Origin: CAYTET01 sp964436975
Lineage (GTDB): Bacteria > Bacillota_I > Bacilli_A > Erysipelotrichales > Erysipelotrichaceae
DNA: 18,717 nucleotides
Assembly: GCA_964436975.1 (NCBI GenBank)
Contig: CAYTET010000043.1
Location: 1-18,717 of the forward strand
Reading direction: 5' to 3'
Positions 9,322-16,792 of the stretch are shown here, piece by piece. The first letter of the stretch is position 1. Each line of letters opens with the position of its first letter. The translations under genes were made by a program, and so were the position numbers. The notes below the pieces were generated by a model. That model was not told the DNA's origin. It saw only the letters and a list, made by a program, of their open reading frames with translations, and ran no database searches.

Positions 9322-9385
9322 GCCGTATAAGAGCACCCAGCAGCCAGGATGACGGCCGCTATGTAGGAAAATAAAACAAATTAAA

Positions 9386-9444
9386 AAGGGGCTGTAATGG
9401 AATAGGGAACATTGAAGAAATGTTACCTGACGTTACAGCCCCTT
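9386..9444. terminator. Long inverted repeat downstream of ltaE, probable terminator
   Basis: A perfect 12-bp stem AAGGGGCTGTAA (9386-9397) / TTACAGCCCCTT (9433-9444) encloses a 35-base segment. That segment folds again as AACATT/AATGTT plus AGG/CCT. CTGTTTTT follows on the plus strand and an A-tract precedes it, so it could terminate both ltaE and read-through from fic. The size and the matched arms also resemble paired transposon ends. Confidence 0.6.
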
Positions 9445-9496
9445 CTGTTTTTATAGAAGCAAATAGCAAATAGAAGCTCGAACCTAAAGAAGAGAT

Positions 9497-9512
9497 AACT
9501 GCTATAGCAGTT
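9497..9512. repeat. 16-bp palindrome after the fic stop
   Basis: AACTGCTATAGCAGTT is a perfect palindrome located 5 bases past the restored fic stop (9518). As RNA it would be a 6-bp stem with a TATA loop followed by ATCTCTTCTTT on the minus strand. It is a weak terminator candidate. Confidence 0.5.
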
Positions 9513-9517
9513 TCAGC

Positions 9518-10643
9518 TCAGGGAGTGAGGCAATACGGCTCAAAATCGACAAGTACTTCCCATTCCCCGTTGTGTTTGCCGTTCACGCGGCGGATAAGCC
9601 CTTTTTCCTGCAAACCTACAGCTCTTCTTTTCACCGTTGCGATAGACAGTCCTATTTTTTTTTGATAGTTGCTCCTGGGTAATGCCTGTGTCCTTCGCTA
9701 TGAGATTGAATACAGCAGGTTCTGGCAGGGACAGTTTAAAAGTATCACTCAAAGTATCAATTTGATACATTTGAGGAATGCTGATGCTTTTGTCTTGCCG
9801 GTTAACTGCATCATCATAATCAACGTGCATCGTTCTGTTCTTCAGTTCATAGTGCCTGTCCAAGATGAGATTCTCAAAGAAACGCTCCAAATACGCCGTC
9901 GTAGCGTGGATGTCGCGCTTCAAGTCATTGTAGTTTGCTCGCACCAAAGCGTTTCGGAAATACCATGAATTGTCCGCAAATACATCGTTGCTGATCATAA
10001 AGCCAGAAGTTTTGAGATATTTAATGATAAAAACGGCTGTGGCGCGTGTATTGCCCTCGCCGAAAGGATGAATCTGCCAGATGCCGGCGGTAAACAATGC
10101 AATATGGCGCATCGCATCTTCAGTGGACAGACCTTCGTAGGAAAACTGTTTTTCCTGCTTGAAATCAAAATCCAGCGTTTCGCTGATGCTGTCGCAGGAA
10201 GCATAGGTCACAGTATCGCCTTTAAGTATCCATTCCTTCTTTGTGATGTTGTAGGTGCGGATTTTTCCGGCATGGGCGAATACGCCTTCAAAAAGGCGGC
10301 GGTGGATCGACTGCTATTCCGCAGGCGAAAACTGAAACGTCTTTTCGCCGAGCAGTTCTGCAATTCGTGCGGAAACGATATCTGCTTCCTTTGTGCCGTT
10401 TTCGCTCTCAAGGCGTTCGCGGCGCTGCTCGTAATAACTTTCAATACGTCTTTGGGCGGTTGCGATATCGATCCGGCCCTCGATATGCTCCTTTGCGGTT
10501 TCAAGCAGATAAGCGGACGTTTTCAGCCCATCAACATCCTGTAAGCCGATGGCAGTCTGCCATGCCGCACTCTTTTCCACCCGGTCCGGCTCGCCCTGAC
10601 GAATATATTCACTTAACTCGATCTGCCAATGTTTATCCGGCAT
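9518..10643 (-). pseudogene. Fic-domain protein gene, broken by one amber codon and one frameshift
   Basis: Fic proteins usually transfer AMP to target proteins. This reading frame would encode about 374 aa. An N-terminal all-helical region (MPDKHWQIELSEYIRQGEP..., about residues 1-90) resembles the antitoxin-like N-termini fused to such Fic proteins. The Fic domain carries the catalytic motif HPFGEGNTR (His at about 192), and a C-terminal winged helix follows. Two lesions are visible. A TAG (10314-10316, codon 110) replaces what is probably Tyr in SPAE-x-QSIHRRLFEG. An extra base in an A9 tract (9655-9663) diverts the winged helix; restoring it gives KKIGLSIATVKRRAVGLQEKGLIRRV and ends at TGA 9518. 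The start has GGAGG 9 bases upstream. It follows xre by 26 bases, so both form an operon. Confidence 0.88.
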
Positions 10644-10669
10644 ATCTTTGCGCCTCCATGTTACAACGG

Positions 10670-10885
10670 TCAGAGCCGTTTATCCGGTATGATCTCCATA
10701 ATATCGTTCATCGTGCAGTCAAGCGCGCTGCAAATGCGCACGAGGATATCGACGTTTACATTTTTCCCCTGATTCAGCTTTCCAACCGTGTAATTGCTAA
10801 TGTTGGCGGCTGCTTCCAGATCTTTCTTTTTCATGTTCTTATCGATTAGAAGTTTCCACAGCTTCTTATAACTTGCCGTTGCCAT
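10670..10885 (-). CDS. Small Xre-family helix-turn-helix regulator
   Basis: The 71-aa DNA-binding protein is a single Cro/C1-type HTH: KKLWKLLIDKNMKKKDLEAAANISNYTVGKLNQGKNVNVDILVRICSALDCTMNDI. The ATG at 10885 is preferred over the upstream ATG at 10918 because AGAAGGAA lies just before it and the HTH begins right after. It is the first gene of an operon with the broken fic gene, 26 bases downstream. It probably represses its own operon. A 16-bp palindrome (10953-10968) lies 68 bases upstream and could be the operator. It looks intact. Confidence 0.88.
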   Translation of the reverse strand: MATASYKKLWKLLIDKNMKKKDLEAAANISNYTVGKLNQGKNVNVDILVRICSALDCTMNDIMEIIPDKRL

Positions 10886-11101
10886 CGTATATTCCTTCTT
10901 CTTTGTTACTAGATTCAATATTCCATAAAAACATAGATTTCACAAACCATATTAAAGCGATCGCTTTATTATTGGCAAATGCTGTACTCCGTATCACTTT
11001 TCCGGTTTTTCTGTTTCGACAGACAGGATGCAATCAAGGATATAGTTTGCTTTTTCATTCGGGGTTATATCTTACAACATGCTTTGATAGCTCCCTAATA
11101 C
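10886..11101. other. Intergenic region upstream of xre
   Basis: This AT-rich stretch together with the adjoining terminator and tail up to 11199 spans just over 300 bases without a gene. It holds the palindrome at 10953-10968 and presumably the xre-fic promoter, though no clear -35/-10 pair was found. Open frames here are short and show no family resemblance. Confidence 0.6.
10953..10968. promoter_or_regulatory. 16-bp palindrome, candidate Xre operator
   Basis: TAAAGCGATCGCTTTA is perfectly palindromic and sits 68-83 bases upstream of the xre start in the presumed promoter region. Symmetric sites of this kind are typical for Xre dimers. No second copy was noticed in the window. Confidence 0.5.
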
Positions 11102-11134
11102 AAAAAAACCGTCATCTTCTTTGCGAACATGACG
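11102..11134 (-). terminator. Terminator of the xpaC-telA-lemA-TPM operon
   Basis: Read on the minus strand, the stem CGTCAT (11129-11134) / ATGACG (11110-11115) is followed by G and seven T. It lies 66 bases after the TPM gene stop. Confidence 0.7.
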
Positions 11135-11199
11135 ATTCTTTATTGGTATGACTTATTTACCCGTTACAGCACTTTTAAATATAACGGTGTCGTTTCAGC

Positions 11200-12201
11200 T
11201 CAGTGCCGGCCGGCTCCGGCACCGCGGGAACTGCCGCCGTGCGAACTGCCGCCGCCGGAGGAATGGCTGGAAAAGCCACCGGAAGAATGACTGGAGAAGC
11301 CGCCCGAAGAGTGGCTTGAAAAGCCTCCCGAGGAATGACTTGACGAAGAATAGCCGCCAAAGCCGCTGGAGCGGTGGGTATCATTATTGCGGTCGTGGTT
11401 GTCGAAGTCAAAGACACTGCGTTCGCTGCGGGGCCGGCCGTTATACCAGACCGTACGATGCGGCCGGGTGTAATAGTAGGTACTGCCGCCGCGCCGTCCT
11501 CCGCCATGGAAAACCCTGATGATAGCGATAATAACCGCTATGGCAATGGCGAAAAACAGCAGGCCGAACAGAGAAGAAATAATGTGATAGCCGGAAAAGC
11601 CGGTGGAGGTATTGGTATTGCTGCCGGAACTGCTGCCGTCATCGGTAGCCGGAATGAACGGAGTGGTGGTACTGCTGCCGCTGCCACTGTCACTGGAAGC
11701 AAAGACATTCTCAACCAAATAGTTGTAAGTGGCATCATAAACCTTATAGACTCCGGAATCATAATCCTTTGCCGCAAAATCATCTTCCAGATAATCCCAC
11801 AGCAGCTCTTTCATGGTGTCGACGCCGAAGTCTTCTTCCAGACCGCGGCCTTCGATCATGCGGTAATCATCATCGCCGATTGACAGCAGCAGCAAAACTC
11901 CGTTGTTATTGTCGGAGCTGCCCAGCTGCCACTGGTTGAAGATGGCCAGCGCATAATCCTCAATGGTGCCGCTGACATAATCAACGGTGACCACTTCAAT
12001 GCAGGCGCTGTATTTGTCAGCCAGCTGCTGGCTGTACTGCTGGATATGCTTTTCCGTTTCATCGGAAAGCACATCGGCATAATCTTCAACCCAGGTCGTA
12101 TCACTGGTGCGGGTGGGAGCCGTTACCGTCGCCTGAATGCTGACCGTGCTGATAAAAACAGCACAAACGGCAGATAGAATAATCCTGACCAGTTTTTTCA
12201 T
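11200..12201 (-). CDS. TPM-domain (YgcG-type) secreted/membrane-anchored protein
   Basis: The 333-aa protein begins with a Sec signal peptide (KKLVRIILSAVCAVFISTVSIQA). A TPM domain follows at about residues 36-165: WVEDYADVLSDETEKHIQQYSQQLADKY, IEDYALAIFNQWQLG, NNGVLLLLS, GRGLEEDFG. Next come a Ser/Thr/Gly linker, one transmembrane helix (about 205-230, LFGLLFFAIAIAVIIAII), and a low-complexity Ser/Gly/His tail with four 8-residue FSSHSSGG-type repeats. TPM proteins are thought to act in membrane protein or photosystem maintenance or as acid phosphatases; the substrate here is unknown. AAGGAG lies 5 bases before the ATG. It is the last gene of the xpaC-telA operon, next to a LemA-like gene, a very common pairing. 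Confidence 0.85.
   Translation of the reverse strand: MKKLVRIILSAVCAVFISTVSIQATVTAPTRTSDTTWVEDYADVLSDETEKHIQQYSQQLADKYSACIEVVTVDYVSGTIEDYALAIFNQWQLGSSDNNNGVLLLLSIGDDDYRMIEGRGLEEDFGVDTMKELLWDYLEDDFAAKDYDSGVYKVYDATYNYLVENVFASSDSGSGSSTTTPFIPATDDGSSSGSNTNTSTGFSGYHIISSLFGLLFFAIAIAVIIAIIRVFHGGGRRGGSTYYYTRPHRTVWYNGRPRSERSVFDFDNHDRNNDTHRSSGFGGYSSSSHSSGGFSSHSSGGFSSHSSGGFSSHSSGGGSSHGGSSRGAGAGRH
11248..11343 (-). repeat. Four tandem 24-bp repeats in the TPM gene
   Basis: Four consecutive 24-bp units (11320-11343, 11296-11319, 11272-11295, 11248-11271) each encode SSHSSGGF or a near copy. They vary at synonymous positions, so the peptide repeat is conserved more than the DNA. Confidence 0.9.
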
Positions 12202-12210
12202 TTTTACTCC

Positions 12211-12759
12211 TTATCTAAAGTAAGTAACCTTTTTAGCCAGCTGCCGGTACAGGGAACCCAAAAGGCCGCTGGTTTCGTCTTCAAACTCCTTGACCAAGCT
12301 GTTGTACGGGTCCGAGGCAATCGTAACGATTTCGGACTGGTAGGCGGAACTGTACTTGCGCAGGTTGGCGGCATCGGTGGTGTCGCTGACGGCTGACTGC
12401 AGATAGGCAATCAGCCACTGGACATTATCATCCAGCAGGCTGCTGGCCTGATAGAGGTCAGCGGCGCTGCCGTCAGCCTTTAAGGCTGTGCTGGCCTGCT
12501 TGATGGCAGTGATGTGTGATTCATCAGCGGCCAGATAGGACTTGTTGACAGCCATGCTGACCAAAGAGTCGGCATATTCGGTCTTGTCAATCAGATCCTC
12601 GTAGATAGACATATTGTCACCATAGAGTCCTTTATAGAATTCATCGCTGACGGTCTGGGCCTGCTTGCTGATGCTGCTGACAGCTGCCAGCGACGAACTT
12701 ATCAGCATGACCGCAATCATGGTGATAAAGGCACCTTTAGCTGATTTGAAGAAACTCAT
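12211..12759 (-). CDS. LemA-like single-pass membrane protein
   Basis: The 182-aa protein has one N-terminal transmembrane segment (about residues 10-28, GAFITMIAVMLISSSLAAV) followed by a helical extracytoplasmic domain. LemA likeness is weak in sequence but fits the length, topology, the helical spacing around YADSLVSMAVNKSYLAADESHITAIKQA, and the C-terminal PYNSLVKEFEDETSGLLGSLYR. The partnership with a TPM-domain gene directly downstream (9 bases) is the usual LemA context. Its ATG overlaps the telA stop (ATGA), indicating translational coupling. Function is unknown; the family has been linked to envelope maintenance. It may instead be an unrelated helical membrane protein. Confidence 0.6.
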   Translation of the reverse strand: MSFFKSAKGAFITMIAVMLISSSLAAVSSISKQAQTVSDEFYKGLYGDNMSIYEDLIDKTEYADSLVSMAVNKSYLAADESHITAIKQASTALKADGSAADLYQASSLLDDNVQWLIAYLQSAVSDTTDAANLRKYSSAYQSEIVTIASDPYNSLVKEFEDETSGLLGSLYRQLAKKVTYFR

Positions 12760-13919
12760 TTACCGTTGATCTCCAGCAGTTTCTCGCGGAGTTCGCCTTC
12801 CAGCTTGCGCAGCTCAACTTCAGCCTGCTGCCGTTTCTGCCGGCCTTCGGTCTGAATCTTAAGAACTTCTTCCATGGTTTCAATTAAAGCCTTGTTGGTA
12901 TACTGCAGGGTTTCGATTTCCACGATGCCCTTTTCGCTTTCCTTGGCGGTATCGATGGTGGCAGTCTTCAGGTTCTCGGCATTCTTCTTCAGCAGTGTGT
13001 TGGTCATTTCATCAACTTCCTGCTCGGCCTTGACGGCCTCCTTGGAATGGTTAAGGCCCAAAGCGATGACCATCTGGGATTTCCACAGCGGGATGGTGTT
13101 GACCAGTGTCGACTGGATCTTTTCAGCCATCAGGGTGTCGTTGTTCTGGATCAGGCGGATCTGCGGGCCCATCTGCACGGCAATCATGCGGGTCAGCTCC
13201 AGATCATGCAGCTTCTTTTCAAAGCGGTGAATCAGGTCGGCATAATCCTTGGCGGCCTGGGCATCTTCAGCCGTTCCGCTTTCTTCGGCCTTCTTGACCA
13301 TCTTGGGCAGCTCAACTTCGTTGGCTTCCTTCAGTTTCTGCTGGCCGGCCAGAATGTACATGGTCAGCTCTTTCTTGTTCTGGGTGTTGCGTTCAAACAG
13401 CTCATCGAGAATGGTAACGTCTTTCAGAAGCTGGATCTGATGGTCTTCCAGCAGATTGGCAATCTTGGTGACGTTGACTTCGGCGGTATCATAGCGGGCC
13501 TTCAGATTGGTGACGTTGTTGGCACTCTTCTTAAACCAGCCGACAATGCCCTTATCCTTGCTTTCGATGTCAAAGCCCTTCAGTTCGGTAACCAGACCGC
13601 TGATCATATCCCCGATCTGGCCCAGATCCTTGGTCTTGACGTCTTTCAGGGTGACATCGGAGAAGTCGGCAATCTTCTTCTGGGCGCTGGAGCCGTACTG
13701 CAGGATGATATCGGTTGAAGACAGATCAATCTTCTTGGCAAATTCATCAACCTGCTTCAATTCGCTTTCGGTCAGCTGGGAGACATCCAGCGGCGCCGGC
13801 TTGACATCAGCCTGGCTGTCGGCGGCCGTTGCGGTGCTGGCTGTGGCCTCCAGACCCTGGGCCGCAGCCTGCGGCTCAAGTGTTAAGACGATATTACTTT
13901 CATTTTTTTCTTCAGACAT
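12756..13919 (-). CDS. telA: TelA/KlaA family toxic anion resistance protein
   Basis: The 387-aa cytoplasmic, almost entirely helical protein has a disordered Ala-rich N-terminus (about 1-45) followed by the TelA domain. That domain includes IGWFKK-like IVGWFKKSANNV, ARYDTAEVNVTKIANLLEDHQIQLLKDVTILDELFERN, RMIAVQMGPQIRLIQNNDTLMAEKIQSTLVNTIPLWKSQMVIALG, and a C-terminal coiled coil ending in LREKLLEINGK. Homologues contribute to tellurite resistance (KlaA/TelA) and to the Bacillus yce stress operon (YceH), by an unknown mechanism. It lies 23 bases after xpaC with a GAGGGAAA ribosome site and overlaps the next gene by 4 bases. Confidence 0.95.
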   Translation of the reverse strand: MSEEKNESNIVLTLEPQAAAQGLEATASTATAADSQADVKPAPLDVSQLTESELKQVDEFAKKIDLSSTDIILQYGSSAQKKIADFSDVTLKDVKTKDLGQIGDMISGLVTELKGFDIESKDKGIVGWFKKSANNVTNLKARYDTAEVNVTKIANLLEDHQIQLLKDVTILDELFERNTQNKKELTMYILAGQQKLKEANEVELPKMVKKAEESGTAEDAQAAKDYADLIHRFEKKLHDLELTRMIAVQMGPQIRLIQNNDTLMAEKIQSTLVNTIPLWKSQMVIALGLNHSKEAVKAEQEVDEMTNTLLKKNAENLKTATIDTAKESEKGIVEIETLQYTNKALIETMEEVLKIQTEGRQKRQQAEVELRKLEGELREKLLEINGK

Positions 13920-13942
13920 AGTAGTTTCCCTCTTTCCTTTTT

Positions 13943-14611
13943 TTATGACTGGGCCTGTTTTTCGTCAATCAGGCCTTCCTGTTCATACAGCTTTTCCAAT
14001 ACTTTGGTTTCGGCGCTGACATCCAGATGCTCGGAGTCATACAGACTGTTGAGCTGGTTTTCAAAGGCCGTGGCGGTTGTCTTGACGATATCTTCAATCT
14101 TGGCTTTGGCGGAAGTGACATTTTCACTGCCCGGCTGGTCCTGCAGATCGATGTATTTGGTCTGCAGCTTTTCGATGGTTGGCAGATAGTAGTAGATCAG
14201 CTTGCGCAGCGGCTGACTGGCCGCCTCGTGCTGGTACAGATAATCCAGAATTTTGTCGGTTGTAGAGGCCATCGCCTTGATATTGGCCTGCAGCTGCGGG
14301 TTGGCAATGGAATCGTTAAGCTTCAAGATATTCTTAAGGGTGGCAGTGCCGTCCTGCAAGGACTGCTGCTGCACCTGGGAAGAATAACTGCGCGGGATTT
14401 CAACCTGTTCGGCCACTTCGGTATCGGGGAACAGCTTCAAAGCCTTGATCAGCAGCCAGGCTGCCAGACAGATCAGCGCCAGAATCAGCCAGCTTGACCA
14501 CTTGTACATCTTCAGAAAGAAGGTGCCGGCCAGCCAGATGGCGGCCAGAATGTAAAACGGGATCGGACTGGGCCGTTTATGAATAACAGTTTTTGTTTCG
14601 TTTTGAAGCAT
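13943..14611 (-). CDS. xpaC: XpaC family membrane protein
   Basis: The 222-aa protein has two adjacent N-terminal transmembrane helices (about 17-34 and 39-57) and a cytoplasmic helical XpaC domain: LRKLIYYYLPTIEKLQTKYIDLQ, then KIEDIVKTTATAFENQLNSLYDSEHLDVSAETKVLEKLYEQEGLIDE. The family name derives from 5-bromo-4-chloroindolyl phosphate hydrolysis seen in Bacillus; no phosphatase motif is evident and that role is doubtful. XpaC-TelA is a widespread gene pair. The start at 14611 is preferred over ATG 14647 because AAGGAG lies 8 bases before it. It is the first gene of a four-gene operon (xpaC-telA-lemA-like-TPM). Confidence 0.88.
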   Translation of the reverse strand: MLQNETKTVIHKRPSPIPFYILAAIWLAGTFFLKMYKWSSWLILALICLAAWLLIKALKLFPDTEVAEQVEIPRSYSSQVQQQSLQDGTATLKNILKLNDSIANPQLQANIKAMASTTDKILDYLYQHEAASQPLRKLIYYYLPTIEKLQTKYIDLQDQPGSENVTSAKAKIEDIVKTTATAFENQLNSLYDSEHLDVSAETKVLEKLYEQEGLIDEKQAQS

Positions 14612-14638
14612 GACTTCATCTCCTTGTCCTGCTTTCTT

Positions 14639-14667
14639 ATTATACAATAAAACCGTTCTTTAATAAT
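14639..14667 (-). promoter_or_regulatory. Probable promoter of the xpaC-telA operon
   Basis: On the minus strand a perfect -10 TATAAT (14639-14644) lies 28 bases before the xpaC ATG. The -35 position (14662-14667, ATTATT) is poor. It follows the terminator of the upstream AAA gene, so a separate start is needed for this operon. Confidence 0.5.
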
Positions 14668-14689
14668 AGTTATCGAAAACCGGACCATT

Positions 14690-14716
14690 AAAAAAGCCTG
14701 CCGGTCAGGGCAGGCT
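14690..14716 (-). terminator. Terminator of the XpaC-like/unknown/AAA operon
   Basis: Read on the minus strand, a perfect 8-bp stem AGCCTGCC (14709-14716) / GGCAGGCT (14695-14702) with a 6-base loop is followed by a T-tract (14690-14694). It lies 11 bases after the AAA ATPase stop and divides the cluster into two transcription units. Confidence 0.88.
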
Positions 14717-14727
14717 GCTGTAGTGGT

Positions 14728-16788
14728 TCAGGCAACAATATGATTGGTATCAAGATTGAAGTCTTCCAGCTTCAGCAGGGTCATATCAGCCTTGTCATCG
14801 GCCAAAACCCGCTTGGACTGGGTAATGATGGCATCTTCCACAATGTTGCGGGACATGCGGCCGTTGCCGCTGCGGGCCGAATCTCTTTTCTGCTGGAAGT
14901 CAAAGTAAGCCGTCAGCTTCTCTTTGGCCCCGTCATCGATTTTATAGCCCTTGCCCTTGGCCACCGATCCGGCAATAAGATAGAGCTCTTCGGCTGTATA
15001 GTCGGGGAATTCAATCTGAATGGGGAAGCGGGATTTAAGTCCGGAGTTGGACGAGAGGAACTCTTTCATTTCTAAAGTGTAGCCGGCCAGTACGACGATC
15101 AGATCGTCGCGGTTGTCTTCCATCGCTTTGACCAGAGTGTCAATGGCCTCCAGGCCGAAGGAATCATTCTGGCCGCGGTACAGTGAGTAGGCCTCATCAA
15201 TAAACAGTACGCCGCCCATGGCGCTTTTAATGACCTGCATGGTCTGCGGGGCAGTGTGACCCAGATACTTGCCGACCAGATCGGCCCGGGAAACTTCCAC
15301 CAGCTGGCCGTTGGACAGCACGCCGATGCTTTTCAGATATTTGGCCAGCAGGCGGGCAATGGTTGTCTTGCCGGTGCCCGGGTTGCCGGTAAAGATCATA
15401 TGCTTGGTAACTTCCGAAGTCTTCAGGCCCTTCTTTTCCCGCATTTTCTGGGCGGCATAGAAGTCCTGCAGGGAGATGATGTAATCCTTAATGGGCTGCA
15501 GGCCGATAATATCATCAAATTCTTTTTTCACTTCGGCACTGATATCGCCGACGGTCTGGGGCAGATAATCTTTCAGGGGCTTGTCATCCGCGCCGCTGTT
15601 GAGCCAGAGTTCGTTTTTGACACTGTGAATGGTCACGGCGCCGCTTTGGGCCAGGGTTTTGAGCTTGTATTCGGCCAGGGCATCGTAGCAGTGATTAAGG
15701 GTGTCAACCACAAAGCCGGCATTGTCAGGGTCCAGAAAACTTTCGGTAATGTATTTGGCCACGCTGTCATCCAGCGTGACGGTCAGACCCAGCTTATCAA
15801 GACATTTAGCGGTAAAAGCCGGGATCTTGCTGTCATAGATCTTCAGGATATCGGAAGCCACGATGTCACGGGTCACCGCGATGTCGCCCATGGCGTTGAT
15901 GAAGCGGGTGCCAACCACATTGAGCAGCTTGTTGACGGACAGCGGGCTGACGAAGAACAGATACTTGTTCGCAAAAGAAAGCTGGCTGAAGGTTGATTTA
16001 ACCAGCGCGTTGCTGGTTTCCGTCAGCTGGCCGTTGGTCAGCACATAGCGCTTGTTAAGGTTAAGCTTGCCGGTGGTGACAATCTCTTCAATGTAGGGGA
16101 TGTAGGAAGGAGCGCAGTTCTCCAGGCCGTCAAAGACAATGATTTCAGCATTATTGATGGCGGTGTACAGATCCTGAACGAAATTGTTTTCATTTTCCTT
16201 GGCGGAATAAAGATTGAGATCAATGGTTTTGATCCGGCAGGGCTGAAGCAGTTTTTCGGAAACCATCAGCTGGCTGGCTTCCGTCAGGGAAGAATGGCGC
16301 CCGGTGGCTTTCTGGCCGGAGATCAATACGGCATTGCGCAGTCCGCTGGCCTGCAGGCCCATGATAAAAGGCCGGCGCAGCGCGGTTATCAGTTCATGCA
16401 GATAATCGGACTGGCACAGAATGGTCTGGTTGAGCTGTTTTTCAATGGCTTCAAAAGCCGCTGCCGAATCAGCCTGGTTGATCAGAACCTGAACATCATT
16501 ATCGGCCGCCTGGCCGGCTTCGTTGCCAAAATCAGCCCTGATCTGCTGGCGCAGCTTGTCCAGGTCGATGTCATCGATGTTTTCCAGCATTTTGGCGGTT
16601 TCGGCCTGCATCTTTTCCGAGTTCTGCTGCAGACTCTGCCACTGCTCGGGCAGCTGCTGGCCGGAAAGGGGATTGTTCTTCAGCAGATCGATATCCTGCT
16701 GGGTCAGGGAGCGGTCCGGTGATTTCTTGCCGTAGACCTGTTCCCACAGCTGGCGTTTGGTTTCTTCACGATTGTTATCTTTAGACAT
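14728..16788 (-). CDS. Tandem AAA+ ATPase: degenerate Clp-like domain plus CbbX/SpoVK-like domain
   Basis: The 686-aa cytoplasmic protein has a helical N-terminal region (1-130) and then a first AAA+ domain (about 140-390) resembling the Clp/Hsp100 D2 fold. In that domain the Walker A is degenerate (GQKATGRHS, Arg164 in place of the Lys) and the Walker B acidic pair reads DG (220-221), so ATP hydrolysis there is unlikely. The second AAA+ domain (about 425-670) is of the CbbX/SpoVK type. It has an intact Walker A GNPGTGKTT (Lys474), Walker B LFIDEAYSL (Asp531, Glu532), an LAGYTLEM sensor region, and the arginine finger area SGLKSRFP. CbbX-type ATPases remodel protein complexes. The gene starts 4 bases after the unknown 181-aa gene and has its own terminator. 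The client may be a product of this cluster (inference). Confidence 0.88.
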   Translation of the reverse strand: MSKDNNREETKRQLWEQVYGKKSPDRSLTQQDIDLLKNNPLSGQQLPEQWQSLQQNSEKMQAETAKMLENIDDIDLDKLRQQIRADFGNEAGQAADNDVQVLINQADSAAAFEAIEKQLNQTILCQSDYLHELITALRRPFIMGLQASGLRNAVLISGQKATGRHSSLTEASQLMVSEKLLQPCRIKTIDLNLYSAKENENNFVQDLYTAINNAEIIVFDGLENCAPSYIPYIEEIVTTGKLNLNKRYVLTNGQLTETSNALVKSTFSQLSFANKYLFFVSPLSVNKLLNVVGTRFINAMGDIAVTRDIVASDILKIYDSKIPAFTAKCLDKLGLTVTLDDSVAKYITESFLDPDNAGFVVDTLNHCYDALAEYKLKTLAQSGAVTIHSVKNELWLNSGADDKPLKDYLPQTVGDISAEVKKEFDDIIGLQPIKDYIISLQDFYAAQKMREKKGLKTSEVTKHMIFTGNPGTGKTTIARLLAKYLKSIGVLSNGQLVEVSRADLVGKYLGHTAPQTMQVIKSAMGGVLFIDEAYSLYRGQNDSFGLEAIDTLVKAMEDNRDDLIVVLAGYTLEMKEFLSSNSGLKSRFPIQIEFPDYTAEELYLIAGSVAKGKGYKIDDGAKEKLTAYFDFQQKRDSARSGNGRMSRNIVEDAIITQSKRVLADDKADMTLLKLEDFNLDTNHIVA

Positions 16789-16792
16789 GCGC

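Noticed and set aside
8380..9336. Minus-strand 318-aa open frame opposite ltaE
   Set aside because: It lies antisense to a clear threonine aldolase, has no ribosome site or family motif, and reflects GC-rich codon structure of the real gene.
10068..10544. Plus-strand 158-aa open frame across the fic gene
   Set aside because: Antisense to a Fic coding region whose motifs read continuously apart from two point lesions.
10873..11151. Plus-strand 92-aa open frame between fic/xre and the TPM gene
   Set aside because: No ribosome site or recognisable domain; it overlaps the xre start, the palindrome and the operon terminator.
11248..11343. Possible CRISPR-like array
   Set aside because: The units are contiguous 24-bp coding repeats without spacers, inside the TPM gene.
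13047..13718. Plus-strand 223-aa open frame opposite telA
   Set aside because: Antisense shadow of a recognisable TelA protein, with no start signal.
15256..15996. Plus-strand 246-aa open frame opposite the AAA ATPase gene
   Set aside because: Antisense shadow: the opposite strand encodes intact AAA motifs, and this frame shows only low-information hydrophobic/Gly/Gln composition.
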